From Pseudarthrobacter phenanthrenivorans Sphe3 (lineage in GTDB: Bacteria > Actinomycetota > Actinomycetes > Actinomycetales > Micrococcaceae), in contig NC_015145.1 of assembly GCF_000189535.1 (NCBI RefSeq), forward strand, positions 3,968,001-4,032,000: a DNA stretch of 64,000 bases, in the 5' to 3' direction. A model generated the notes under the pieces. That model did not search any database, had not been told where the DNA came from, and worked only from the letters and a program-made list of their open reading frames with translations. Each line of letters begins with the position of its first letter. The first letter of the stretch is position 1. The position numbers were made by a program, and so were the translations under genes. Of the stretch, positions 43,837 through 57,096 are shown piece by piece.

Positions 43837-43921
43837 ACGCCCTCGCAGTTGATGTCGGGTTCCCCGCGACGCTCTCGCAGTTGATGTGGGGTTTCCCCGG
43901 ACGCTCTATCAGCTGGTGTTC
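43837..43921 (+). repeat. 32-bp-phased repeat array 4 beyond rrn2
   Basis: Units start at 43837 (ACGCCCTCGCAGTTGATG), 43869 (ACGCTCTCGCAGTTGATG) and 43901 (ACGCTCTATCAGCTGG), exactly 32 bp apart. The array lies directly before the rrn2 terminator, as array 3 does for rrn1. It ends about 75 bases from the LacI start. Confidence 0.9.
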
Positions 43922-43942
43922 TGGTGTGTGTGTTAAATGTGG

Positions 43943-43970
43943 GAGGCCCCAACCGTGTGGTTGGGGCCTC
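43943..43970 (-). terminator. rrn2 terminator
   Basis: The same GAGGCCCCAACC / GGTTGGGGCCTC hairpin as in rrn1, directly after 5S on the minus strand. Confidence 0.85.
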
Positions 43971-43981
43971 GACCTAATGGT

Positions 43982-44100
43982 TGTCCGGCGGTGACCTACT
44001 CTCCCACACCCTCCCGGGTGCAGTACCATCGGCGCTGTGGGTCTTAGCTTCCGGGTTCGGAATGGGACCGGGCGTTTCCCCCACGCTATGACCGCCGTAA
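43982..44100 (-). rRNA. rrf: 5S ribosomal RNA (rrn2)
   Basis: Identical to the rrn1 5S gene at an offset of 10445 bp. Paired ends TTACGGCGGTC and GACCGCCGG-type termini are present (minus strand). Confidence 0.95.
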
Positions 44101-44324
44101 CCCTGTTACCCGTCACCAACCCTGTTGGGGTGGTGTGGGAAGACTTGTGGTTACAACTGCTCCTGTTAGAGAGCGGTGGTGTTGTTTATTCAGTTGTGTT
44201 CCTCAGCGCAACAGGCCCGTGGCGGGTTTGTTGGTTGGGAACCACATAGTGGACGCAAGCAGTCTTGTTCATCTTTTTACCCTCCCCGTGGTGCAAACGC
44301 TTTTGAACCCGTTTGCGGGGTGGG

Positions 44325-49498
<5,174 letters not shown>

Positions 49499-50114
49499 AA
49501 AACAGACACAACCCCCAGCCCCGGGAAAACGGGACCAAAAGGCTGCACAAAATTTGAAACCAGCTGTAAAAACCAGACCACCCACAGGGGCGGATGACCC
49601 GATCAATTCAACCAATCACTAAAACAATTGGTATCAACAAACTTGGCACACTATTGAGTTCTCAAACAACAGACACACCCGGCACCACCACACACCCTCA
49701 AGGCCGTGACTCGCTCCGGAGCAACTTTTCAAACCTACCCGACTTCTCAGTCCGATGCAAATCCGTCTTTCCGGATTCTCATCGGTGGGAAGTCGTCCCC
49801 ACCTCTTCAGGAGCGCTCGAAAGCCCTACCAGAATTGGTCTTGATTTTTGGGGGTTTGGCCGCCCGGGGTAACCAGCTCTTCGCTGTCTCCCTCGCGGCG
49901 ACTTAGAAAACAATACACCTGCTTCCGCCCCACCGCAAATCCCCCTTTCGTGCGCCCCTGATCCCCGCCGTTCCGCGGGAAAACGGCTCATTCGCGCCCA
50001 AGGAGCGCCATCCGCCGTCGTACCCTCTTTTTGTGGGCTGCAGCACAGTCCTGCCACCGGCACTGGCCCCGCCAGACATCGCCACATGGGCCAGCCACCG
50101 GATGCTTTAAACGC
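49499..50114 (-). promoter_or_regulatory. rrn2 leader and promoter region
   Basis: 49499-49734 matches the rrn1 leader, including the boxA-like element. The remainder is unique except for plus-strand GCGGCGACTTAGAAAACAAT plus ACAC at 49895-49918, shared with the rrn1 region. It lies about 400-420 bases before 16S in both operons, so it is the best candidate for the main promoter. No gene is seen. Confidence 0.6.
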
Positions 50115-50150
50115 AGAAGGACCGGCACCCGTGAGGATGCCGGCCCTTCT
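50115..50150 (-). terminator. Terminator of the rpmB-rpmG-rpsN operon
   Basis: AGAAGG-A-CCGGCA pairs with TGCCGG-C-CCTTCT (one mismatch) across a ten-base loop, 26 bases after the rpsN stop. Confidence 0.75.
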
Positions 50151-50176
50151 CAAGCAGCTGGTGTCAGCGGTGCTGA

Positions 50177-50482
50177 TTACCAGGAAGACTTGGTGATGCC
50201 CGGGAGTTCGCCCTTGTGGGCCATGTCGCGGAAGCGGACACGGGAGATGCCGAACTTCTGGAAGGTACCGCGGGGGCGGCCGTCGATGATGTCGCGGTTA
50301 CGCAGACGGATCGGAGACGCGTTGCGGGGCAGCTTCTGCAGGCCCAGGCGGGCTGCTTCGCGTGCTTCGTCGGTTGCGTTTTCGTCAACCAGGGTCTTCT
50401 TCAGCTCGAGGCGCTTTGCAGCGTAACGCTCAACGATGACCTTGCGCTGCTCGTTGCGAGCAATCTTGGACTTCTTAGCCAT
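50177..50482 (-). CDS. rpsN: 30S ribosomal protein S14, long zinc-independent form
   Basis: 101 residues, beginning [20 protein letters not shown] and ending [32 protein letters not shown] and [14 protein letters not shown] are the S14 signature. It has no CxxC pairs, so it is the long, zinc-free paralogue rather than the 61-residue zinc form usually found in the main ribosomal operon. It is the last gene after rpmB and rpmG. In other actinobacteria such sets are induced by zinc shortage through Zur. I see no convincing Zur box here. Confidence 0.97.
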   Translation of the reverse strand: MAKKSKIARNEQRKVIVERYAAKRLELKKTLVDENATDEAREAARLGLQKLPRNASPIRLRNRDIIDGRPRGTFQKFGISRVRFRDMAHKGELPGITKSSW

Positions 50483-50484
50483 GT

Positions 50485-50652
50485 TTAGCGCTCCTCTCGG
50501 AATTCGACGTGCTGGCGGATCTTGGGGTCGTACTTCTTCAGGACCATGCGGTCCGGATCGTTACGACGGTTCTTGCGGGTTACGTAGGTGTAACCCGTTC
50601 CCGCGGTCGACTTGAGCTTGATGATCGGACGTACGTCCTTGTCCTTAGCCAC
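50485..50652 (-). CDS. rpmG: 50S ribosomal protein L33, zinc-independent form
   Basis: 55 residues: [20 protein letters not shown], then [20 protein letters not shown] and [15 protein letters not shown]. The GTG start shares one base with the rpmB stop (TAGTG), so translation is coupled. There is no CxxC, unlike the zinc-binding L33. rpsN starts two bases after its stop codon. Confidence 0.96.
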   Translation of the reverse strand: MAKDKDVRPIIKLKSTAGTGYTYVTRKNRRNDPDRMVLKKYDPKIRQHVEFREER

Positions 50653-50888
50653 TAGAGCTTCACCCCACGAGCCAGGATCTGGGCAACGACTACGTCGATG
50701 CCGCGTACGTCAATGGTCTTGATGCCACGTGCAGAAACCTGCAGCGTGACGTTACGGCGCAGGGACGGAACCCAGTAGCGCTTCTTCTGAATGTTCGGAT
50801 CGAACCGACGCTTGTTGCGGCGGTGCGAGTGCGAAATGCTGTGCCCAAAGCCCGGCTCGGCTCCGGTCACTTGGCAGTGTGCTGCCAT
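50652..50888 (-). CDS. rpmB: 50S ribosomal protein L28, zinc-independent form
   Basis: 78 residues, [20 protein letters not shown], then [20 protein letters not shown], a typical L28. It has one Cys only and so lacks the zinc-binding pairs of the other L28 type. It is the first gene of the rpmB-rpmG-rpsN unit. An AGGAG lies a few bases before the ATG. The 255-bp region to the next gene (50889-51143) should hold the promoter; I find no clear operator. Confidence 0.97.
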   Translation of the reverse strand: MAAHCQVTGAEPGFGHSISHSHRRNKRRFDPNIQKKRYWVPSLRRNVTLQVSARGIKTIDVRGIDVVVAQILARGVKL

Positions 50889-51143
50889 GACTTCTCCTCA
50901 AGAATTGAAAGTAATGATCCGCATATCTGCTGCTGGACCATGCTGCTAAGGGCGACCCAAAAGTGAAGAAGGGCAACGGTTAGTCACGCAACTTGAGCCC
51001 CTAACTACCGGCCACCCTGGAGAAAATACCGGGCAACCGGAGCAATTGCGCACGCTCCGCGCACTTAGCGCCTACCAAGTCTACGAGTTCACGCAATTAA
51101 AGACCAATTGGGCGCCGCAAGGTGTATAAGGGGGGCCTTGCGA

Positions 51144-51905
51144 TCACAGCCGCGTGAGCTGTGGGTACTTCGGCGCCAAGCCGTCCCCGGAGGACTTTCC
51201 GGTGACCCTGCGGACCACCCAGGGTCCGGCGTACTCGCGGAACCAGCGGGCGTTGGCGCGGAGGGCATCCACCCCGCTGAGTTCGGGAACGGGCGTCATG
51301 GGCGGGACGTCGATCGAATGGTCGTGCTGCAGGACCTCCAAGACGCGCTTGGCCATGTTGGCATGACCGGCAGCAGACATATGCATCCGGTCGTGTGCCC
51401 ACATGCCCCAGTCGTAGTACTCGCTGAAACGCCAGTAGTCCACCAGCAGCGCGCCATGGTCGCCGGCTATGCCGCGGACCAGTTCGTTGTAAATCGCCGT
51501 GCGCCCCCGCATGGTGCTGAACACCTTCGACCCCCGGGCATCGAAGCCTGTGAACACAACCACTGTGGCACCGGTGGCGCGCAGTTTGGCGATGGCATCG
51601 TCGTACTCCACCAGGAGGTCGTCGATGTCGATCCTGGGACGGAGGATGTCGTTGGCACCCGCGTAAATGCTCACCAGGGTGGGTTTAAGTTCGACGGCGG
51701 CGGGCACCTGCTCAGCCAGGATCTGGCGGAGCTTTCTTCCCCGGATCGCGAGGTTGGCGTAGCCGAAGCCCGGGTCCGCGGCACCGAGCTGCTCAGCCAC
51801 GCGGTCCGCCCAGCCGCGCACGCTGTTGGGGCGGGTGGGATCGTCATCGCCCACGCCTTCTGTGAACGAGTCACCAAGGGCAACAAACCGGGTAGTGAAA
51901 TCCAT
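51144..51905 (-). CDS. SGNH/GDSL-type hydrolase (copy A)
   Basis: 253 residues. Block I is FVALGDSFTEGVGDD with the nucleophile Ser13. Block II-like NLAIRGRKLRQIL, block III SIYAGANDILR (Asn) and block V DRMHMSAAGHANMA (Asp and His) complete the SGNH set. No signal peptide is visible. Such enzymes are esterases, lipases or acyl-hydrolases; the substrate is unknown. A second, related SGNH gene lies about 0.9 kb away (52793-53638), with the MarR and YciI genes between them. Confidence 0.92.
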   Translation of the reverse strand: MDFTTRFVALGDSFTEGVGDDDPTRPNSVRGWADRVAEQLGAADPGFGYANLAIRGRKLRQILAEQVPAAVELKPTLVSIYAGANDILRPRIDIDDLLVEYDDAIAKLRATGATVVVFTGFDARGSKVFSTMRGRTAIYNELVRGIAGDHGALLVDYWRFSEYYDWGMWAHDRMHMSAAGHANMAKRVLEVLQHDHSIDVPPMTPVPELSGVDALRANARWFREYAGPWVVRRVTGKSSGDGLAPKYPQLTRL

Positions 51906-51957
51906 TCGGATAGTTTGCCATCAGTTGCTGGGAGCAACCAACCTACGCCTCTGGACC

Positions 51958-52437
51958 CTAGCTTTCCCGGAGGATCCAGTGGTCGGCATCCAGCCGGCCC
52001 ACTACCTTCTCGCCGATCCGGGCGAGGTCCAGGACGTCCTGTTCCGTAAGCGCGTCCAGAAACAGGTCTCGAACGTCCTCGACGTGCCCGGGAGCCAGGC
52101 CCACGATGGTTGCCCAGCCCTCCTCCGTGAGGTGGGCTGTGGTGACGCGTGCATCATGGGGATGCGGCCGGCGTTCCACCCAGCCGCGCTTCTGCAGTTT
52201 TGTCACCACGTGCGAAAGCCTGGACAGGGACGCGCTGCTGCGGGCGGCAAGTTCGCTCATGGGCAGGAACCGGCCTTCCGCCTCGGAGAGCATGGCCAGG
52301 ACGGTGTAGTCAAAGAGTGACAGCTTTCCCGCGGCGTGGAGCTTGGTGTCCAGGGCGGCAGGCAGCAGGGTGTTAATGCTTACCAGGGCCAGCCAGGCAC
52401 GGCGTTCGTCGGCGTTGAGCCAGCGCGGTTCGGTCAT
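51958..52437 (-). CDS. MarR family transcriptional regulator
   Basis: 159 residues from ATG 52437; upstream ATG codons in frame are possible. The winged helix-turn-helix shows LSLFDYTVLAMLSEAEGRFL, then SELAARSSASLSRLSHVVTK and the wing RRPHPHDARVTTAHLTEEG, all as in MarR. It is divergent from the YciI gene (71 bp gap) and upstream of SGNH copy A. Either may be its target. The ligand is unknown. Confidence 0.92.
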   Translation of the reverse strand: MTEPRWLNADERRAWLALVSINTLLPAALDTKLHAAGKLSLFDYTVLAMLSEAEGRFLPMSELAARSSASLSRLSHVVTKLQKRGWVERRPHPHDARVTTAHLTEEGWATIVGLAPGHVEDVRDLFLDALTEQDVLDLARIGEKVVGRLDADHWILRES

Positions 52438-52508
52438 GCCTCTCATTCTACGAGAGCAGCCTTGTTGATTCTTCAAGTAGGCGGTGTGGCGGCCGGTAGG
52501 CTGGGGCC

Positions 52509-52796
52509 ATGTATGTTGTCTCCTTGAGCTACCGGGTTCCGCAGGACATCGTGGACTTCCATAATGCGGGCCACATTGAGTGGTTGCAGAAGGCTTTCGA
52601 TGACGGAGTCTTCATTGCGGCCGGCCGAAAGGTGCCGCGGACCGGCGGCCTGCTGCTCTCCCAGGCCGACCGCGCCACCCTTGATGCCTGCCTGAAGCAG
52701 GACCCCTTCTACACGAATGGCGTGGCGGACTTCGAGGTCATGGAGTTCCACGCCGCCAGGGTGGCACCGGGATACGAGATCCTGCTGGACAGCTAG
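52509..52796 (+). CDS. YciI family protein
   Basis: 95 residues with the YciI-like ferredoxin fold: MYVVSLSYRVPQDIVDFHNA, then GHIEWLQKAFDDGVFIAAGR with the conserved His, and an Asp in KQDPFYTNGVADFEVMEF. The family is related to muconolactone isomerases and the dimeric stress-response barrels; function is unknown in most bacteria. It is divergent from the MarR gene, and its stop codon overlaps that of SGNH copy B by four bases. Confidence 0.9.
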   Translation: MYVVSLSYRVPQDIVDFHNAGHIEWLQKAFDDGVFIAAGRKVPRTGGLLLSQADRATLDACLKQDPFYTNGVADFEVMEFHAARVAPGYEILLDS

Positions 52797-53638
52797 AGCT
52801 GCCGCGGGTTGTCTTCGGGCGCGCCCGCCAGCTTCTTCAAGCCGCCTTTCCGCGGCACCTTGACCGGCTGGGGCCACCTCGGGGCCAGATCATCGCCCAG
52901 GGTAACGCCACGAAGCTTGCGGCCGAAGAGCGGCAGCACCCAGTCGTGGACCCAGCGCCGCTGCAGCCGCTCCCATTCCCTGAGTCCCAGCCGCGCGGGG
53001 GGCTCCCAGTCCTTGGGGCGGATTTTGTGCGGGACGCCCAGCTGGTCCAGCACCTGCCCCGCCAGATACTTGTGCCCGGCTTTGGACATATGCAGCCGGT
53101 CCGAATCCCACATCCGGCGGTCGTGGAAGGCGTCCAGGCACCAGTAGTCCACCAGGACGGCGCCGTACCGTTCGGCCATGGCGCGGACCTGCTGGTTGTA
53201 GTAGCTGTTGCGTTTCTTCAACGGCTCCAGCAAGGCGGAGACCTTGACGTCAAAGCCTGTGAAAAGTACCAGCGTCGCTCCGGTTTCCGCCAGCCGCGCC
53301 ACGAGCTTTTCGTAGTCAGCCATCAATGCCGCCATGTCCGTTTTGAGGTCCAGGATGTCGTTTCCGCCGGCGTACAGCGTGACCAGCGTGGGCTGCATTT
53401 GCAGGGCCGGTTCAAGCTGCTCACTGATGACGTGCCGGAGACGTTTGCTGCGGATGGCGAGATTTGCGTAGCGCCAGCCCGGCTGCGCCTTGGCGAGTTT
53501 CTCCGCCACCCGGTCAGCCCAGCCGCGGACCCCGTTGGGCAGCCGCTCGTCCCGGTCCCCCACGCCCTCGGTAAAAGAGTCCCCTAAGGCAACAAACACC
53601 CGCCGCCCGGACTCGGGAAGCAAAGGTTCAGGCACCAC
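52793..53638 (-). CDS. SGNH/GDSL-type hydrolase (copy B)
   Basis: 281 residues from GTG 53638. A longer frame to 53752 would translate repeat DNA and is not supported. FVALGDSFTEGVGDRD (nucleophile Ser), NGVRGWADRVAEKLA, NLAIRSKRLRHVI, TLYAGGNDILDL and DRLHMSKAGHKYLA correspond block by block to copy A at 51144. The two are therefore paralogues. Its C-terminal extension of about 40 residues is basic (RKLRGV, KVPRKGGLKKLAG). The substrate is unknown. Confidence 0.9.
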   Translation of the reverse strand: MVPEPLLPESGRRVFVALGDSFTEGVGDRDERLPNGVRGWADRVAEKLAKAQPGWRYANLAIRSKRLRHVISEQLEPALQMQPTLVTLYAGGNDILDLKTDMAALMADYEKLVARLAETGATLVLFTGFDVKVSALLEPLKKRNSYYNQQVRAMAERYGAVLVDYWCLDAFHDRRMWDSDRLHMSKAGHKYLAGQVLDQLGVPHKIRPKDWEPPARLGLREWERLQRRWVHDWVLPLFGRKLRGVTLGDDLAPRWPQPVKVPRKGGLKKLAGAPEDNPRQL

Positions 53639-53673
53639 GGGTCGAAGGTATCGGCCAAACGAGAAGAACGGAC

Positions 53674-53758
53674 GACGGCGGGATGAACAGCAGGTGAGAG
53701 AGGGTTTGGGGAAAACCCCCGTCAAGTGAGAGAGCGTCCGGGGAAAACCCACGTTAAG
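53674..53758 (-). repeat. 32-bp-phased repeat array 5, left part (cut by IS3)
   Basis: Inverted units end in GAGGGT at 53705 and GAGCGT at 53737. The next should end at 53769, but IS3 was inserted after TAAG (53755-53758). That unit is completed at 55199-55213 on the far side. The spacing is 32 bp. Confidence 0.88.
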
Positions 53759-53760
53759 TG

Positions 53761-53816
53761 AACTGCTCCCCGGAAGTTGGACTGAGTAATTCAGTTTCGA
53801 CTTCCGGGGAGCAGTT
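53761..53816 (+). promoter_or_regulatory. Hairpin covering the transposase ribosome site
   Basis: A perfect 17-bp stem (53761-53777 with 53800-53816) has an inner ACTGA/TCAGT stem. The Shine-Dalgarno GGGGAG (53806-53811) of the transposase lies in the right arm, and T5 then ATG follow. Transcripts entering from outside would fold and either terminate or hide the ribosome site. Confidence 0.7.
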
Positions 53817-53819
53817 TTT

Positions 53820-54308
53820 ATGGGTGCACGTAGTTCTTTGTCTGAGGTCCAGCGTGAGGCGGCGGTAGCGTGGTTTGAGAAGGGTGTTGGGTATCGGGCT
53901 GCGGCTCGTTTGCTTGATGCGCCGTGGGTGCCGGTCAGGGCACTGTATGGGCGGTGGAGGATTCAGGGGCAAGGAGTGCTGGTGAGCAAACCGGCGAAGT
54001 CGTACTCGTTTGAGTTCAAGCTGGCGTTGGTGGAGCGGTTCCTCGCGGGTGAGACCGGCCCGGACCTGGCTGTGGAGGCCGGTTTGTCCTCGCGTCAGTT
54101 GCTGCAAAAGTGGGTCCGGGCGTATCGCCGTGATGGTGCGGAGGGATTGCGTCCCAAGGCCAAGGGCAGGCCTGCGAAGTCCGCGGCTCCACCTGAACGG
54201 GTCGAGTTATCCGAACTGGAACGGTTGCGGCGGGAGAACGAGCGGCTCCGCGCGGAGGTGGCGTATCTGGGAAAACTGCGGGCCTTGAGGGATCAGGAAC
54301 GACGGTGA
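53820..54308 (+). CDS. IS3-family transposase OrfA
   Basis: 162 residues. It has two helix-turn-helix segments (REAAVAWFEKGVGYRAAARLL and LVERFLAGETGPDLAVEAGL) and a C-terminal leucine-zipper-like helix (ELERLRRENERLRAEVAYL), typical of IS150-type OrfA. A slippery heptamer G-GGA-AAA stands at 54269-54275 in the zero frame. A -1 shift there leads without a stop into OrfB, giving the OrfAB transposase. OrfA alone would act as a repressor, as in relatives. The stop overlaps the OrfB GTG (GTGA). Confidence 0.92.
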   Translation: MGARSSLSEVQREAAVAWFEKGVGYRAAARLLDAPWVPVRALYGRWRIQGQGVLVSKPAKSYSFEFKLALVERFLAGETGPDLAVEAGLSSRQLLQKWVRAYRRDGAEGLRPKAKGRPAKSAAPPERVELSELERLRRENERLRAEVAYLGKLRALRDQERR

Positions 54309-55159
54309 AGGTCCAGTCCGTCGTTTCCCTCAAGGCTGACTACCCTCTCCCGGTCCTGCTGGAGATCGCGGGCCTGGCCCGCTCGACGTTCTTCTATCAC
54401 CAGGCCCGTCTTCAGGTCCCGGACCCGAAAGAGAAACTCAAAGCGGCCGTCACGGAGATCTTTGAGACGAACCATGGCCGGTACGGGCACCGGCGGATCC
54501 ATGCGGAGCTACTCAAGCAAGGGTGGACGGTTGCGAAGAAGACCGTGCTGAAACTGATGCGCTCACTGCAGCTGCTCTGCAGGATCCGGCGCCGGAAGCG
54601 CTACAACTCTTACCAAGGCGAACAGGGCAGGATTGCCCCGAACCTGCTGAACCGGCAGTTCCAGGCCGATGCCCCGAACCAGAAGTGGGTGACCGACGTG
54701 ACCGAATTCAGCGTCGGGGACCGCAAGCTCTACCTTTCCCCGGTGATGGACCTCTTCGACCGGCAGATCATTTCCCATGCCATCAGCACGTCCCCGAACC
54801 TGGCTCTGACGAACGCTTCGCTGAAGGAGGCTCTGGCCTGCCTCGAGCCCGGCCAGCAGCCACTGGTGCATTCGGACCAAGGCATCCAATACCAGCACCT
54901 CACTTGGCGGACGCTTCTCAAGGCCGCCGGCGCTGTCCAGTCGATGTCCCGCAAGGGCAACTGCCACGACAACGCAGTGATGGAGAACTTCTTTGGCCAC
55001 CTCAAGGAAGAACTCTTCCACCGCGTCCGGTTCATCAGCACCGACGCACTGGCAACGGCACTGAACGAGTACATCCACTGGTACAACAACGAAAGAATCT
55101 CCACAAAGCTCAAGGGTCTGAGCCCGGTCCAATACCGGGCCCAGACCCTCGCAGCCTAG
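54305..55159 (+). CDS. IS3-family transposase OrfB (integrase domain)
   Basis: 284 residues with the rve integrase core. The catalytic triad is Asp in WVTDVTEFSV, Asp in LVHSDQGIQYQ and Glu in HDNAVMENFFGHLKEEL, in DD(35)E spacing. An HTH_21-type region (YGHRRIHAELLKQGW) precedes it. It is read in the -1 frame relative to OrfA, so it is likely made mainly as an OrfAB fusion. GTG 54305 could also give separate OrfB by coupling. No inactivating change is seen. Confidence 0.94.
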   Translation: MKVQSVVSLKADYPLPVLLEIAGLARSTFFYHQARLQVPDPKEKLKAAVTEIFETNHGRYGHRRIHAELLKQGWTVAKKTVLKLMRSLQLLCRIRRRKRYNSYQGEQGRIAPNLLNRQFQADAPNQKWVTDVTEFSVGDRKLYLSPVMDLFDRQIISHAISTSPNLALTNASLKEALACLEPGQQPLVHSDQGIQYQHLTWRTLLKAAGAVQSMSRKGNCHDNAVMENFFGHLKEELFHRVRFISTDALATALNEYIHWYNNERISTKLKGLSPVQYRAQTLAA

Positions 55160-55198
55160 AATCCCATTTAACCAGTCCAACTAACGGGGACCAGTTCA

Positions 55199-55218
55199 TA
55201 AGTGAGAGAGCGTCGGGG
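55199..55218 (-). repeat. Right remnant of repeat array 5
   Basis: TAAGTGAGAGAGCGTC is the remainder of the unit split by IS3. It lies directly before the stop codon of the siderophore-interacting protein gene. Confidence 0.8.
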
Positions 55219-55219
55219 G

Positions 55220-56275
55220 TTACCCCTCGGCTTTGCCCTGCCGCCAGTAGCCCATGAAAGCGACCTGCTTGCGGTCGATCCCGACATCCCGCACCAGGTA
55301 CCGGCGCATCTCCTTGATGACCCCGGCTTCGCCCGCGATCCAGGCGTAGAAGGGCATGGCACCGGCCGGCATGCCCGGGTTCTTGGTTGCCTGGATCTCG
55401 GAAGTCTCCATCCGGGCGGGCGTCTCCCAGAGGATGTCCACGTCCACGTTGACGTCTTCGGGCTCGGGGCCCGCGCCGCCGTCGGCCGCTTTGATGCCCA
55501 CCCAGCCAGGTACCGGGACTGCCTTGCGGACGGCCTCCTGGAGCAGTTGGCCGTGCGGCCGTGACCGGCCGATGGACGCACCCCGCGCCAGCCACGTGAT
55601 TTCGACGTCGGCGGGTGACGTCAGCTCCTGGAAGTCCCCTGCTTCGGGTACTTCCAGGAAGGCATGGCCGGTCATGTAGCCGGGCAGGCTTTCCAGGATG
55701 GCGGAGATGGCCGGAACAGACGTTTCGTCGCCGGCCAGCAGGATGCGCTGCGCCAGGCCGGGACGCCACTCGATGCCGGAGTAGATCTCGGCAGTGACGC
55801 AATGGGCGGCCCGGTTGTTGGGGCCGATGATGGTGATGGCGTCGCCGGGCTTGGCATTGAGCGCCCAATTGGCTGCGGGCCCGCCGTTGCCGTGGTCATC
55901 GAAGTGCATCACGAAATCCACGTCGATCTCCGGGTACACCGCGTCCAGCCGGGCCCGGCGGACTGTGTAGGTGCGCATCGACCCCCGGACGGCGGGGTCC
56001 ATAGCGAGCCATTCGCGGTACCAGCCGGAGGAGGTCATCTCGAAGACGGGAAGGGGCAGGGGCGTGCCGTCTGCCGCCAGGGACGGGATCATGAGCTTGA
56101 TCCGCAGGTCCAGGGTGTCACCGTGGACGCCGAAATCCCGCAGGGAGTATCCGCCGAACGTGATCCGCCGGAAGTTGGGGCTGAGTTCCTGGACGGACGT
56201 GACGGTGACGTCGAACGCCAGCGTCATTGGCTCGGTGTTCATCGTCCTTGCGGCGGCGGTTACCTCAGTCTTCAT
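55220..56275 (-). CDS. Siderophore-interacting protein, FAD/NAD(P)H-dependent ferric-siderophore reductase
   Basis: 351 residues of the ViuB/SIP family, which reduces imported ferric siderophore to release iron. FAD-binding motifs are MRTYTVRRAR (RxYTxR) and HGNGGPAANWALNAKPGD. The C-terminal family signatures are FYAWIAGEAGVIKEMRRYL and MGYWRQGKAE. It is the last gene of the uptake operon; its ATG overlaps the ATPase stop as ATGA. IS3 sits 21 bases after its stop codon, so the coding part is intact, but any native terminator may have been displaced. Confidence 0.95.
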   Translation of the reverse strand: MKTEVTAAARTMNTEPMTLAFDVTVTSVQELSPNFRRITFGGYSLRDFGVHGDTLDLRIKLMIPSLAADGTPLPLPVFEMTSSGWYREWLAMDPAVRGSMRTYTVRRARLDAVYPEIDVDFVMHFDDHGNGGPAANWALNAKPGDAITIIGPNNRAAHCVTAEIYSGIEWRPGLAQRILLAGDETSVPAISAILESLPGYMTGHAFLEVPEAGDFQELTSPADVEITWLARGASIGRSRPHGQLLQEAVRKAVPVPGWVGIKAADGGAGPEPEDVNVDVDILWETPARMETSEIQATKNPGMPAGAMPFYAWIAGEAGVIKEMRRYLVRDVGIDRKQVAFMGYWRQGKAEG

Positions 56276-57096
56276 GAAACGAGCTCCAGTTCGTTGACGG
56301 GGATGTGGTGGCGTCCGATGGGAATGATCAGGGGTGTTCCGGACACCGGATCGGGAATGACGCGGGATTCGAGGCCGAAGACATCGCGCACCAGGCTTTC
56401 GGTGACCACTTCGAGCGGGGAACCCACAGCCACCACGGCGCCGCTCTTCATGGCGATGACGTTGTCCGCATAACGGGCGGCGAGGTTCAAGTCATGCAGG
56501 ACGATGGCCACGGTGGTGCCGCGCCGGCGGTTCAGGTCCGTCACCAGGTCCAGGACCTCCACCTGGTGCGCCAGATCCAGATAGGTGGTGGGCTCGTCCA
56601 GCAGCAGCACGTCGGTCTCCTGTGCCAGGGCCATCGCTATCCACACCCGCTGCCGCTGCCCTCCGGACAGTTCATCGACGTTCCGCCCTGCCAGGGCCAG
56701 TGTGTCCGTAGCCTCAAGCGCGCGCTGCACGGCGGCGTCGTCCTTTTCGCTCCAGCTGCGGAAGAAGCCTTGGTGCGGGTAGCGGCCGCGGCCCACCAGG
56801 TCCCGGACCGTGATGCCGTCCGGGGCGGTGGGGTGCTGCGGGAGGAGGCCCAGGGTGCGGGCCAGCTCGCGCGCGGGACGGGAGTGGATGTCCTTGCCAT
56901 CGAGGGTCACTGCGCCGGCCGCGGGTTTCAGGAGCCGGGACAGGCCGCGGAGGAGGGTCGATTTACCGCAGGCGTTGGCGCCCACGATCATGGTCACCTT
57001 GCCCTCGGGGATCTCGGCGGTGAGTCCGTCCACCACGCAGCGCTGATCGTACTTCAGCGTCAGGTCCTTGGCGTTGAGAACTGCCACGTCAGGCAT
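56272..57096 (-). CDS. Iron-siderophore ABC transporter ATPase (FecE type)
   Basis: 274 residues from ATG 57096; a longer frame upstream is a shadow of the permease gene. Walker A is GANACGKST at 39-47, the signature is LSGGQRQR from 143, and Walker B is VLLLDEPT at 163-170. QHPTAPDGITVRDLVGRGRYPHQ is characteristic of FecE/FepC-type siderophore ATPases. The start overlaps the end of the permease gene by eight bases, and the end overlaps the reductase start. Confidence 0.96.
   Translation of the reverse strand: MPDVAVLNAKDLTLKYDQRCVVDGLTAEIPEGKVTMIVGANACGKSTLLRGLSRLLKPAAGAVTLDGKDIHSRPARELARTLGLLPQHPTAPDGITVRDLVGRGRYPHQGFFRSWSEKDDAAVQRALEATDTLALAGRNVDELSGGQRQRVWIAMALAQETDVLLLDEPTTYLDLAHQVEVLDLVTDLNRRRGTTVAIVLHDLNLAARYADNVIAMKSGAVVAVGSPLEVVTESLVRDVFGLESRVIPDPVSGTPLIIPIGRHHIPVNELELVS

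Larger units (their letters stand above)
53759..55198 (+). mobile_element. IS3-family element (IS150-like), intact
   Basis: Ends TGAACTGCTCCCCGGAAGTT and (reverse complement of the right end) TGAACTGGTCCCCGTTAGTT form an imperfect inverted repeat of about 31 bp (some 25 matches). The target duplication is TAAG (53755-53758 and 55199-55202). Removing the element with one TAAG restores a perfect repeat unit. The length is 1440 bp, with two overlapping genes. Confidence 0.93.

Noticed and set aside
50889..50990. TGAAAGTAATGATCC upstream of rpmB as a Zur box
   Set aside because: Only one half resembles the Zur consensus and there is no palindrome.
53639..53752. N-terminal extension of SGNH copy B
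   Set aside because: The added residues translate the 32-bp repeat array and have no ribosome site or family match.
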